Shown here one piece after another: positions 25,084 to 33,990 of a DNA stretch of 64,000 nt. This DNA is from Candidatus Gastranaerophilales bacterium. Its GTDB lineage: Bacteria > Cyanobacteriota > Vampirovibrionia > Gastranaerophilales > Gastranaerophilaceae. Where the stretch lies: contig CALVHA010000009.1 in NCBI GenBank assembly GCA_944327255.1, positions 1 through 64,000 on the forward strand, read 5' to 3'. A model generated the notes under the pieces. The model saw only the letters and a list, made by a program, of their open reading frames with translations, made no database searches and was not told where the DNA came from. The position numbers and the translations under genes were made by a program. The first letter of the stretch is position 1. Each line of letters opens with the position of its first letter.

Positions 25084-27162
25084 ATGGGAATGGCAGCATC
25101 ACAAGCTAGATTATTATCAATCACTTCTCGTATGTCCGACAACGAGCTTCGGGCACAGTTGATTAATAATGCCAAAATGCGCTTGACAACTGACAGTGCA
25201 AAAGTCAGTGACGAATATATTGCCGCCTTAAATCAAACACAGTTAATGTTTTCTAATTATGACACTGCAGGAAATGAATTGTATCAAAATTTAACTTTCA
25301 ATTCTTTAACCGCTTATAGTTCATACAATGATCAGTATGGTTTAGTAAATACAGGAGGCGAATTACTGGTTTCAGCAACAGATGCCGCAAACTTTGAAAA
25401 ATCAAATAATCTTGAAGAATTTCTTGAAGCATACGGGTTATCAAAAGATACTACATATTTTGAAACCAATAAACTTGATAATGTTGGTTACTATGATGAT
25501 TACGGCGTATGGCAAGATTTGGGCGTGTCAATGAGTGACATGCAAATTATATATGAAGGCGGAATCGATGCTAATGGAATTGAACATCTTGGGGTTGACA
25601 AAGTAGAAAATTCTGAGGATTACCATACATATGCAACACTAGTAGACGATTACAACTCCAAAAAAGATATCTACGAATCTTTAATAACTGAAGACATGAA
25701 AGCATATCTGGATGGGGAAGATGTATTCAAAAACAACAACACACTGACAGTCAATAACAAAACTTTCGATGAGTTATATAAAGAACTACAGAATGCGCTT
25801 AAAGATGGCTCAGCTGGCGCAGCTGAATCTCCTATTCCTGATAACTATGCTGGCTATCTAATGAATTTGCTTGGACAATTAATATCAGATGGTACTTTAC
25901 CTACAGGGTCTAAATTTGAGGGAACTCTAGAGGAGTTAGAAAATGGTGCAACTGTTGAAGTAGGCAGCCTTACATATAGCTATTCATTTCAGGAAGATGG
26001 AAAATGCTATGGCATAGCAGAAGAAGATTCCAGCGGAAATTTAACACTAATAAATCCAACTAAAGTTGGACTTAGCGATCTTGCCAGCATCAATGGAGTA
26101 TCAGGTAAAAAAATATCAATTGATGGAGAGACCAAATATCTATATGATCCTTTTCCTAGCACTACAAGCAGCGATTTGACTCCATACTTCATATACAAAC
26201 TTGATGCAAATAAATCATATGTTGATGCCTACAAAGATGCAGATGGAAACCTGACAAAAGTAAGCAATGGAAATGAGAGAGTTGAATATACAGATGCAAG
26301 TGGAAACTCTTATCCTGCTATCGAAAGAACAGAGTCTGTAACAACTCAGGAATCAAAAGCAGATAGCGTTAAAGCAATGTATGAATATTTTAAAGAAAAT
26401 GTTCTTGCTAACCTAAATGATGAACCATTTAGAAAGAACTCAACAGAAGAGGTAACAGATGCATATAATGAATACATAAAAGCAGCAGAAGAACTAGCCA
26501 AATTTATCTATGGAGATAACTGGACTCAAATTGATTTAGATACATATGCAGACTACCTTGGTGACCCTAGCTGGGTTCTTTCACAGAATCATACGGATAC
26601 AGGAGGTGGTGCAATTATAGACAAATCCCACTATAATCCATACACGTATGAAACAACGGAAGAATATCTGCCGGTGAAAGATAAATTCTTAATTGACTGC
26701 ATGCTTGAGCACTATGGAGAACCAAATTATACATGGATTGACGAAAATGATCCAAATGAAAATGCGGAAGCTAAAGCTCAGTGGTATACAAATCTATACA
26801 ATAGAATGAGCGAAGGATATGAAACAATAAATACCAATCTTGCAAACAGCAGTGAATGGCTCCAATTTGCACTTGAAAGCGGTTTAATCCATATGGAACA
26901 GGTTGATAAATCAAATAACTGGGTTTCAATGATGTATAACAATTGCAGTAACATTACAGAAAGCACTGTTGATGTTGATATAACTGTTGCCGAAGCAAAA
27001 TATCAAAGAGAAATGAATAAAATTGAAGCTAAAGATAAGCAATATGATATTGAACTTAAAAATATAGATACTGAACACAATTCACTTCAAACAGAATATG
27101 ATTCAATAAAATCAGTAATTGATAAGAACGTTGAGAGAAACTTCAAAATGTTTCAGGCATAA
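25084..27162 (+). CDS. MGMxASQARLL family protein, possible axial/filament-like protein
   Basis: 692 residues, unknown function. The N-terminal ~55 residues (MGMAASQARLLSITSR..NAKMRL) and C-terminal ~60 residues (AEAKYQ..EAKDKQYD.., ending YDSIKSVIDKNVERNFKMFQA) are conserved with the protein at 55173-57203, while the middle is unrelated. Both ends look like amphipathic helices that could pair, as in flagellar hook and filament proteins. No signal peptide is seen. The middle is Asp/Asn/Tyr-rich and looks extracellular. GAAAGGA is the binding site. Single gene with a weak sigma-28-like promoter and its own terminator. The axial role is inference. Confidence 0.8.
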   Translation: MGMAASQARLLSITSRMSDNELRAQLINNAKMRLTTDSAKVSDEYIAALNQTQLMFSNYDTAGNELYQNLTFNSLTAYSSYNDQYGLVNTGGELLVSATDAANFEKSNNLEEFLEAYGLSKDTTYFETNKLDNVGYYDDYGVWQDLGVSMSDMQIIYEGGIDANGIEHLGVDKVENSEDYHTYATLVDDYNSKKDIYESLITEDMKAYLDGEDVFKNNNTLTVNNKTFDELYKELQNALKDGSAGAAESPIPDNYAGYLMNLLGQLISDGTLPTGSKFEGTLEELENGATVEVGSLTYSYSFQEDGKCYGIAEEDSSGNLTLINPTKVGLSDLASINGVSGKKISIDGETKYLYDPFPSTTSSDLTPYFIYKLDANKSYVDAYKDADGNLTKVSNGNERVEYTDASGNSYPAIERTESVTTQESKADSVKAMYEYFKENVLANLNDEPFRKNSTEEVTDAYNEYIKAAEELAKFIYGDNWTQIDLDTYADYLGDPSWVLSQNHTDTGGGAIIDKSHYNPYTYETTEEYLPVKDKFLIDCMLEHYGEPNYTWIDENDPNENAEAKAQWYTNLYNRMSEGYETINTNLANSSEWLQFALESGLIHMEQVDKSNNWVSMMYNNCSNITESTVDVDITVAEAKYQREMNKIEAKDKQYDIELKNIDTEHNSLQTEYDSIKSVIDKNVERNFKMFQA

Positions 27163-27189
27163 AAAGACCGCTTTAAAAGCGGTCTTTTT
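27161..27189. terminator. bidirectional terminator
   Basis: GACCGCTT pairs with AAGCGGTC, with flanking A and T runs on both sides. It serves the 25084 gene and the convergent FAD protein gene. Confidence 0.92.
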
Positions 27190-27201
27190 ATTTTTATTAT
27201 T

Positions 27202-28575
27202 TTATCTTGAACAAATAACTCTTGCAACATGAACCCCAGATGCAGAGGCTTGTATCAAACCTCTTGTCACACCAGCCCCATCACCTATTGCAAAAAGATT
27301 TTTAACACCTTCGGTTTCAAGTTCATCAGTCAATTTTACTCTTGCAGAGTAGAACTTAACCTCAATACCATAAAGCAAAGTATATCTTGAAGCAGTTCCG
27401 GGAGCGATTTTATCAAGAGCATAAAGCATCTCAATAATACTTGTCATTTGACGATAAGGAATGACCAGACTCAAATCTCCAGGAGTAGCACAAGTCAAAG
27501 TAGGTGTAAGAATACTAGCCTTAATTCTTTCAGGTGTTGAACGACGCCCATCGAGTAAATCTCCAAATCTTTGAACTAAAATTCCACCGCCAAGCATATT
27601 TGCAAGACTTGCAATATGTTGTCCATACTGAATAGGTTCCTTAAACGGTTCTGTAAACTTTTCACTAACAAGAAGCGCAAAATTTGTATTATTAGTAGTT
27701 TTTTCCGCATAGCTGTGACCGTTAACAGTTGAAATGCCATTATAATTTTCCTGAACAACTTCTCCATTCGGGTTCATACAAAAAGTTCTGACCTCATCAC
27801 CAAAGGTAGGAGAATGATATATAAGTTTTGATTCATAAAGTTTTGAAGTTAAAGGCTCAAAAACAGGCGCAGGTAACTCAACACGGACTCCAACATCCAC
27901 AGCATTGTTAACCATACCTATTTTGTTTTTGCCAAATTCTTTAGTTAACCAATCAGCTCCTTCTCTACCTGGAGCTATAATAGTATACTCTGAACGAATT
28001 TCTTCACCGTTATCGAGAACAATACCCTTGACTTGCTCACACTCAACAATAAGACTTCTTGCAGAAACATCATTCCGAATTGTTATCTTCTCATCAAGAA
28101 AATCCTGCATATTTTTCAACACATCAAGGCTTCTTTCAGTTCCTAAATGGCGGACTGGAGAATGAACAAGCTTCAACTCAGCAAGAGAAGCCTGGCGTTC
28201 AATTTCTCTAAAAACCTTCATATCAGTTCCAAAAACTTCCTCTGTGGCACCATATTTCAAATAAAGTTTATCAACATAGTCAATTAAATCTTCTACTTTT
28301 TCTCTGGACATATAATCATCTAAATGTCCACCAACATCAGGTGTTAACGTCAGTTTTCCATCCGAAAAAGCTCCTGCACCACCCCAACCGCAAAGCAGTC
28401 CGCACTTTTTACAAGTAGGACACTTTTCAAAACCTTCTCTTAAAAGGCATTTTCTCTTTTCAATTCTATCGCCTTTTTCAACTAAAACAACTTTCCACTC
28501 AGGCCTTAATTTTGCAATCTCAAGAGCCGCAAATATACCGGCAGGACCTGCTCCAACTATAGCTACATTATACAT
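27202..28575 (-). CDS. FAD-dependent dehydrogenase (COG2509 type)
   Basis: 457 residues. N-terminal Rossmann motif GAGPAGIFAALE binds FAD. A Cys-rich segment CPTCKKCGLLCGWGGAGAFSDGKL follows near residues 52-75, characteristic of this uncharacterised family. The C-terminus has FAIGDGAGVTRGLIQASASG, the second FAD-binding motif. Substrate and redox partner are unknown. GAGGAA precedes the start. Single gene, convergent with the 25084 gene. Confidence 0.88.
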   Translation of the reverse strand: MYNVAIVGAGPAGIFAALEIAKLRPEWKVVLVEKGDRIEKRKCLLREGFEKCPTCKKCGLLCGWGGAGAFSDGKLTLTPDVGGHLDDYMSREKVEDLIDYVDKLYLKYGATEEVFGTDMKVFREIERQASLAELKLVHSPVRHLGTERSLDVLKNMQDFLDEKITIRNDVSARSLIVECEQVKGIVLDNGEEIRSEYTIIAPGREGADWLTKEFGKNKIGMVNNAVDVGVRVELPAPVFEPLTSKLYESKLIYHSPTFGDEVRTFCMNPNGEVVQENYNGISTVNGHSYAEKTTNNTNFALLVSEKFTEPFKEPIQYGQHIASLANMLGGGILVQRFGDLLDGRRSTPERIKASILTPTLTCATPGDLSLVIPYRQMTSIIEMLYALDKIAPGTASRYTLLYGIEVKFYSARVKLTDELETEGVKNLFAIGDGAGVTRGLIQASASGVHVARVICSR

Positions 28576-28676
28576 CAGTTACATTCCTCATTTGATTTTT
28601 CACAACCATTCAAACATAGCTTAAACATATAAAAAATAAAAGAGTTTATGAAGAATTTGTTAAGAAAACACAAAAA

Positions 28677-29369
28677 TTAACTTAATTTAGGTTTTCTTCC
28701 ACAAGATTTGTCCTCATCACAAAATCCCAGTCTTTCACATTTTGGAACAAGATAATCTTTAAGCCAAGGTTCCTCCTTAACAAGTTCATCACACATAGCC
28801 TTAACAAGCAATCTTATTTCATACTGAGCACGAGTACACAATCTTAGATTTGCAAGATGAATCATCTCTCTTAAATTCAGACTTGCAACCATTGAACTTG
28901 CTGTTGCGTTCGGCAATACTGCTCTTGCATCCTCTGCTGGAATCCCAGCATCGACAAATTCCTGATATTTATCAGAAATTTCTCCCATGAATGCTATAAA
29001 TTTTTCTTTTAATTTAGGATCTTTTTCTATAGTCGGAGGAATTATAAAGTCAAATTGACCTTTTTCTTTAACATATCTCTGGGATTTTTGGGAAAAAGAC
29101 ATATGTCTGTGACGAACAAGCTGATGAGTACAGGCTCGTGAAACATTTGAAATTGCAAAACTCACCTGAATATGTTCAATAGTAGAATAATGACCTGATG
29201 AAATAACTCTGTTAATAAGTTTTAACATTTTTTCTTCATCATCCGTACTGTTATAAATATTAATAGGATAATCCGCACTATAACAGGTTCTGCATGCCGT
29301 ATATACGGTTTTCAACATATTATCCGGCTTAGAAATTAAATTTACAACAGGTTTATTACTATTTTCCAT
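28677..29369 (-). CDS. thyX: FAD-dependent thymidylate synthase ThyX
   Basis: Makes dTMP from dUMP with methylene-THF and FAD. 230 residues. The ThyX signature RHRxxSxxxxSxRY is present as RHRHMSFSQKSQRY at 86-99. AGGAG lies upstream. A classical thyA is not seen in the window. The C-terminus carries extra cysteines (FCDEDKSCGRK). Confidence 0.97.
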   Translation of the reverse strand: MENSNKPVVNLISKPDNMLKTVYTACRTCYSADYPINIYNSTDDEEKMLKLINRVISSGHYSTIEHIQVSFAISNVSRACTHQLVRHRHMSFSQKSQRYVKEKGQFDFIIPPTIEKDPKLKEKFIAFMGEISDKYQEFVDAGIPAEDARAVLPNATASSMVASLNLREMIHLANLRLCTRAQYEIRLLVKAMCDELVKEEPWLKDYLVPKCERLGFCDEDKSCGRKPKLS

Positions 29370-29452
29370 TACACTATTACTCCTTAAAATCTATATTTTC
29401 TTTATTATATCCTAATCAAAGTTAATATACCATATGTTTACATTTTGAAATA

Positions 29453-29480
29453 GAAAAAGAGACTGTATAGATACAGTCTC
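29453..29480 (-). terminator. terminator after rpmE
   Basis: Minus strand GAGACTGTA, loop TCTA, TACAGTCTC, followed by a T run. Confidence 0.9.
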
Positions 29481-29515
29481 AATTACAAATTCTTTCATTA
29501 CTTAGCCAGCATATC

Positions 29516-29716
29516 TTATTTATTGCCATAGCGTTTATTAAATCTTTCAACTCTACCTTCAGAGTCCAAGATTTTTTGTTGCCCTGTATAGAACGGGTGA
29601 CATTTATTACAAATTTCAACCGTAATATTATCAACAACAGAACCAGTTTCTATTTCGTTACCACAAACACATTTGATAACTGTTTTTTTATAATCCGGAT
29701 GAATTCCGTTTTTCAT
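29516..29716 (-). CDS. rpmE: 50S ribosomal protein L31, zinc-binding type
   Basis: 66 residues. MKNGIHPDY..., CVCGN and [13 protein letters not shown] give the CxC...CxxC zinc site of the C+ form of L31. AGAGG is upstream, and a terminator follows 36 bp after the stop. Confidence 0.97.
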   Translation of the reverse strand: MKNGIHPDYKKTVIKCVCGNEIETGSVVDNITVEICNKCHPFYTGQQKILDSEGRVERFNKRYGNK

Positions 29717-29816
29717 ATTTTACCTCTTTCTATGCTCAAGATTCCAAACTTGATTATTATTAAATTCGACCAGGAACATCGTAACATACAAAAAAAATAT
29801 AAGCAATAGGATATTA

Positions 29817-30230
29817 CTATTTTTTAACTATTGATTTTATAATATCCGAAAACCATGGTAGATAAGAGTATTTTCCCCAAAGCCCTCCAAGTGCCAGATA
29901 ACATATCACACCATATATAAGAATTTGCATAAAAGAATATCCATATAACAAAGGCATGTTAAATAAATAAACAATCTGAGCAGCAACTCCGTTTACAAAA
30001 GGAATATGAGTTATTAAATTATACAAAAACCAGAATAGATAATTAAAAATTACATAACCCAAACTTAAAAAAATAGAAAGATAACAGTGGTAAGCAGTAA
30101 AAGTTGTAGGAATAGACCTGGTAATTTGTCCTATAATAATCCAGACAAAACCAACCAACCCCATCGTAGGGTAAGTAAGACATGCTACAATTCTTTCTAT
30201 CATATATGTTTTGGGGTTATCAACAAACAT
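29817..30230 (-). CDS. small multi-pass membrane protein, possibly Tic20-like
   Basis: 137 residues with about four hydrophobic segments (near 13-35, 45-70, 80-98, 100-118). The N-terminal ERIVACLTYPTMGLVGFVW and the internal AYHCYLSIFLSLGY faintly recall Tic20/Ycf60-type proteins of Cyanobacteria, but the match is weak. It starts 3 bp after the TPR gene stop, so they form an operon with rsfS. Only a weak ribosome binding site is seen, consistent with translational coupling. Confidence 0.7.
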   Translation of the reverse strand: MFVDNPKTYMIERIVACLTYPTMGLVGFVWIIIGQITRSIPTTFTAYHCYLSIFLSLGYVIFNYLFWFLYNLITHIPFVNGVAAQIVYLFNMPLLYGYSFMQILIYGVICYLALGGLWGKYSYLPWFSDIIKSIVKK

Positions 30231-30233
30231 AAC

Positions 30234-31301
30234 CTAAACTGGTTCTCCATTTCTTTTTTTATCAATATATTCATCAAGAACTTGTTGATAAACAAGTTTA
30301 TGCTCATCATTTTCAGGTTCCAATTTAATTGCAGCACGATAAGCAGCAATAGCCTTTTCAATGCAACCTTGAAGATAATGACCGTTACCGAGTAACAAAT
30401 AAGTCCCCGCATCGTTAGGAGCAAATTGCAGTGCCTTTTGGTATATTTTGACAGCTTCATCTACCTGCTCCATATTAGCATATAAGTTAGCAAGGAGTTG
30501 ATAAGCATCAACTTTTTTAGGTTCTAAATCTATCGCTTTATTATACATACCTATAGCCATATCATACTCCCCAAATTCAGAAAGTGAAATTCCATAACAG
30601 ATGTAAGCTCTGTAGTTATCACCTTCCATCGAAATAGCTTTTTCATAGTAAGAATAAGCTTTTTCCTTGTCTTTCATCAAAGTAAGAGTATTTCCGATAC
30701 AAATGGCTACAATTTTATTATCCAAATTTAGAGCGAAAACGCGTTTATATAAATCTAAAGCCGTCTCATAATCATATAACTTAAAACATACATTTCCCAT
30801 ATCCACAAGAGCCGTAATATTTTCAGGATCAAGAGATAATGCCTTTTCATAATATGCTTTCGATTCTATATAATCTTCATTATCCTGATATAATAAAGCT
30901 ATAGCATTATATATTTCAGGATTCATTGAGTTCAAATCAACAGCCCTATTATAATAAAATAAAGCTTTCGAAAAGTTTTTCCATTCCGCAAAAACATTTC
31001 CTATATTATAATAAATCAAATAATTTTTAGGGTTTATATCAAGGGCCCTGTTATAATAAGAAAGAGATTTTCTGAAATCTTTTTCATAAAACCACATTGT
31101 CCCCATGCCGACAAGAGCCTGAACATCATTCGGGTCAATAGTCAAAATACTTTCTAACACTGACATAACTTTATCATAATCCTGCATCTCCATATAAAGG
31201 CGGGACAATTTGTGATAATTAGAAAGTTCATTTGGTGCTTTTGACATTGCCAAAATTGTTTCACTTATTTGTTTTTCAAGTTCTTGTTTTTCCATAACCA
31301 T
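30234..31301 (-). CDS. TPR-repeat protein
   Basis: 355 residues, made almost entirely of about nine to ten 34-residue tetratricopeptide repeats (recurring A...Y..AL.L.P.n...l...G). TPR proteins act as scaffolds for protein complexes. No signal peptide or membrane segment, so it is cytosolic. AGAGAGA is upstream. It lies between rsfS (26 bp upstream) and a membrane protein gene. Partner unknown. Confidence 0.92.
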   Translation of the reverse strand: MVMEKQELEKQISETILAMSKAPNELSNYHKLSRLYMEMQDYDKVMSVLESILTIDPNDVQALVGMGTMWFYEKDFRKSLSYYNRALDINPKNYLIYYNIGNVFAEWKNFSKALFYYNRAVDLNSMNPEIYNAIALLYQDNEDYIESKAYYEKALSLDPENITALVDMGNVCFKLYDYETALDLYKRVFALNLDNKIVAICIGNTLTLMKDKEKAYSYYEKAISMEGDNYRAYICYGISLSEFGEYDMAIGMYNKAIDLEPKKVDAYQLLANLYANMEQVDEAVKIYQKALQFAPNDAGTYLLLGNGHYLQGCIEKAIAAYRAAIKLEPENDEHKLVYQQVLDEYIDKKRNGEPV

Positions 31302-31327
31302 ATTTCTCTCTCTTTATTTAAAATAAC

Positions 31328-31726
31328 CTATTTTTCATATGTTTTAAATTCTTTAGACATTTCCTTCCATTCATCCTCCGAAACACTGAATGCGTTATTC
31401 CAGAATTTTTCAATAGCATAAGTTTCTCGTTCTTCTTTATGGAGGATATGCACAACTACATCACTGTAGTCAAGAAGATTCCAACGATTGCGCAAGTCAT
31501 TTTCCATTCGTGCAGGCATACGCCCCAATTCTTTTTTAACACGTTCCTTGACAGACTCCATTAAAGCTTTGACATGCGGAGTAGAATCCCCAGTAACAAT
31601 AACAAAATAATCTGCCAGAGAAGAAACATGACCAATATTTAATATAGAAATATCTTTTCCTAATTTATCATCTAAAAATCTTGCAATAATACAAGCGAAC
31701 TTTTTTGAATCCATATCTTGTGTCAT
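31328..31726 (-). CDS. rsfS: ribosomal silencing factor RsfS
   Basis: 132 residues. RsfS binds L14 on the large subunit and blocks subunit joining during starvation. YFVIVTGDSTPHVKAL and the DYSDVVVHILHKEERETYAIEKFW end are family hallmarks. AGAGG precedes the ATG. First gene of an apparent operon rsfS-TPR-membrane protein. Confidence 0.95.
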   Translation of the reverse strand: MTQDMDSKKFACIIARFLDDKLGKDISILNIGHVSSLADYFVIVTGDSTPHVKALMESVKERVKKELGRMPARMENDLRNRWNLLDYSDVVVHILHKEERETYAIEKFWNNAFSVSEDEWKEMSKEFKTYEK

Positions 31727-31826
31727 AAAAACCTCTTTAGGTTAATTATAACAAAAAATCAGCAGTGGTGCAAGGTTATTAAAGAATCATAAAATAGAAA
31801 AGTCATCACAGATTACACACGGCATT

Positions 31827-31852
31827 AAAAAAGGAGATTTTAAAAATCTCCT
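31827..31852 (-). terminator. terminator after tRNA-Leu(UAA)
   Basis: Minus strand AGGAGATTTT pairs with AAAATCTCCT and is followed by T6. Confidence 0.9.
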
Positions 31853-31858
31853 GAAAAT

Positions 31859-31945
31859 TGCCCTTGGCCAGACTTGAACTGGCACCGAGGTTGAGCCCCG
31901 ATTGGATTTTAAGTCCAACGCGTCTACCGATTCCGCCACAAGGGC
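31859..31945 (-). tRNA. tRNA-Leu (anticodon UAA)
   Basis: Acceptor GCCCTTG pairs with CAAGGGC. Anticodon stem TTGGA/TCCAA holds loop CTTAAAA, anticodon TAA. The long variable arm and GTTCAAGTC T-loop are present. CCA is not encoded. No intron is present, unlike the cyanobacterial tRNA-Leu(UAA). Confidence 0.95.
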
Positions 31946-32096
31946 ATGTAAATATTAAGTTTTAATTTTGAAGGCAAAAAAGAATAACACTTCTCTACTC
32001 TCAGTAAATGCACCAACAGGTCTTGGCACATTTTTTATATTAAGATAAACATTTTAGGATGTCAATCATATAAACAAAATTTAATTGTGTATTTTT

Positions 32097-32152
32097 GTTA
32101 AGTTTTATCTTTTATTTTAGCAAATTTATATATATTATATACTTTTAATATA
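32097..32152 (+). promoter_or_regulatory. shared three-box promoter, copy 4
   Basis: GTTA (32097-32100), 19 bp, GCAAAT (32120-32125), 17 bp, then TTTTAATATA (32143-32152). Upstream of the EF-hand gene. Confidence 0.45.
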
Positions 32153-32169
32153 TATAAGAGAGGATAAAT

Positions 32170-32970
32170 ATGCCATCACAGTATTGGACAAATGTTACAA
32201 ATAAACTTCCGGGATTTTTAATGCAAACATCTGCTTTGACATTAACCGCAGACCTTATGACAAGACCGCATTGGGGCTATGGCGGCGGAATATTTGGATT
32301 TGGATTTGGTTATGTAAATCCAACATTTATGATACCATCATATCCTATTATGCCAACATTCACAATGCCATACTATCCGCAGACAATACCCCAATATACA
32401 CCGACATATCAACAGCAGTATACACCACAAAATGCCGATGGAGTCTCAAATTCATATTCACAAAATTTAGGATATAACTTTATTATGGGAGAAGACACAA
32501 AGTTTGTTTCTAATCGCTGGCAACAGCTAGATAATAAAGCGAATAAAACATCAGCTGAAGAAATTGCACTAAGGAATAAATATTCTGATTTTATACAAAA
32601 TCTTTCAAAATCATTCATAGCAACACTAGATAACAATAAAGTTGGAAATAAAGACGGTTATTTATCAAAAGAGGAATTCCAGTCCTATTTTGTGGGCCAA
32701 TATTTGACAGATGAAACAACAGATGAAGAAATTAATAAATTAAAACAGGATTCCGATAAAATTTTTGACATGATTGACATTGCAAACAACGGGAAACTTG
32801 ACTGGAAAGAAATTGGAGCGTTTATGAGCATGGCAGACTCTGCAGTCAACGAAAAATATGACGGAACAATAACAGCAGATGAAAAAAAAGCTGTGTTAAA
32901 AGAATTTCTTTCAGGGAACCCAAACACCCAGAGCTTTCTTAAGCAAAGTTACTTAAATCTTTATACATAA
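32170..32970 (+). CDS. EF-hand protein with Tyr/Pro-rich N-terminal region
   Basis: 266 residues. The first ~100 residues have a Gly/Phe/Tyr/Pro-rich stretch (GYGGGIFGFGFGYVNP, then repeated YP/TPxY units). The rest is helical with EF-hand-like calcium loops, including DNNKVGNKDGYLSKEEF and DIANNGKLDWKEI, plus a weaker third (NEKYDGTITADEK). Calcium binding is likely. No signal peptide is seen. GAGAGG serves as binding site. It stands behind a copy of the shared promoter. The stop abuts that of the convergent csaB gene with no gap. Confidence 0.82.
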   Translation: MPSQYWTNVTNKLPGFLMQTSALTLTADLMTRPHWGYGGGIFGFGFGYVNPTFMIPSYPIMPTFTMPYYPQTIPQYTPTYQQQYTPQNADGVSNSYSQNLGYNFIMGEDTKFVSNRWQQLDNKANKTSAEEIALRNKYSDFIQNLSKSFIATLDNNKVGNKDGYLSKEEFQSYFVGQYLTDETTDEEINKLKQDSDKIFDMIDIANNGKLDWKEIGAFMSMADSAVNEKYDGTITADEKKAVLKEFLSGNPNTQSFLKQSYLNLYT

Positions 32971-33987
32971 TTAGCGTAAAATCTTATCAAACTCACGCCA
33001 GTCAAATGTTTTACTTCTCGCAAAATCAATCAAATCCGTAGAATTTAAAGTTTTCAGTTTAATAAATGCAGTATCAAAATCTTCATCTGCAGAAATAGTC
33101 AAAAGAGGTAAGAATGCCTCATAAGCAAGTTTCGCGACTTTTGCATCATAATTAATTGCAATTGTAGGCACGCCAGTTTTTATTGCAACCAATACAGCGT
33201 GAAATCTCATAGCAATCATATATTCCAATCTAGAAATCCTAATAATAATATCATTTTGTGATAAAGAGCGAACAATTTCGGTTTCAATCTCCGGATATAA
33301 TTTTTTCAACATTTTCACAAATCGTTTACTGATTTCTAAATCAAGAGCATTTTGGAATACATAAAGTTCAATTTTTTTATGAGCAAATTCTTTAACAACC
33401 GATTCTGCCAATCGTTGCAGGAAAGCATCATTCATTGTCTTAAATTCTCTAAGTTGGATACCAACCGCACCAGAAGATTCGCTTTGTGGGAGATCCATAG
33501 AAAAGACCGGATCACTTACAATTTCAGCATCAATTCCCCAGCTTTGCAATAATTCGCAGCTTTTAATATCCCTAACAGTTACAAGATTTGCTTTTGAAAT
33601 AAGATTTGCAACAATATTTTTAGAAATATCACGTTGTAAAGGCCCAATTCCCTGGGCAAAAATTATTACCTGCTTATTGAAAATTTGAGCAAGCCAAATT
33701 ATAAATGAATAATATAAAAGACTCTTTAAGCTTGTAACATCCTGCAAAAGACTTCCACCGCCTGAGATAAGAACGTCGCAATTTTTTAGAGCAAAAATTA
33801 CAGATAACAAATTAAAATTTTTAACAGCCTTAACCTGATAATTATAAGAAGTTTTTTTAGGATTATGTGAAAGCACAGTTACATCCGCACCTATTTGCTT
33901 CAAATGATCAATTAATACGGCCAAAATTGCTTCATCTCCAAAATTATCATAGCCGTAATAACCTGATAAAACAACTTTTTTCGCCAT
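32971..33987 (-). CDS. csaB: polysaccharide pyruvyl transferase CsaB
   Basis: 338 residues. CsaB-type enzymes add pyruvate ketals to cell-wall polysaccharides and so create docking sites for SLH-domain proteins. Seen are the N-terminal GYYGYDNFGDEAIL, then SGGGSLLQDVTSLKSL and FAQGIGPL, and late MRFHAVLVAIKTGVP, all family signatures. It is 3 bp after kdgK on the same strand, an odd neighbour for cell-wall modification. Confidence 0.92.
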   Translation of the reverse strand: MAKKVVLSGYYGYDNFGDEAILAVLIDHLKQIGADVTVLSHNPKKTSYNYQVKAVKNFNLLSVIFALKNCDVLISGGGSLLQDVTSLKSLLYYSFIIWLAQIFNKQVIIFAQGIGPLQRDISKNIVANLISKANLVTVRDIKSCELLQSWGIDAEIVSDPVFSMDLPQSESSGAVGIQLREFKTMNDAFLQRLAESVVKEFAHKKIELYVFQNALDLEISKRFVKMLKKLYPEIETEIVRSLSQNDIIIRISRLEYMIAMRFHAVLVAIKTGVPTIAINYDAKVAKLAYEAFLPLLTISADEDFDTAFIKLKTLNSTDLIDFARSKTFDWREFDKILR

Positions 33988-33990
33988 AAA

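Noticed and set aside
6693..29445. Shared 15-mer CATATGTTTACATTT near 6693 and 29431
   Set aside because: In 64 kb of AT-rich DNA one such match is expected by chance; contexts differ.
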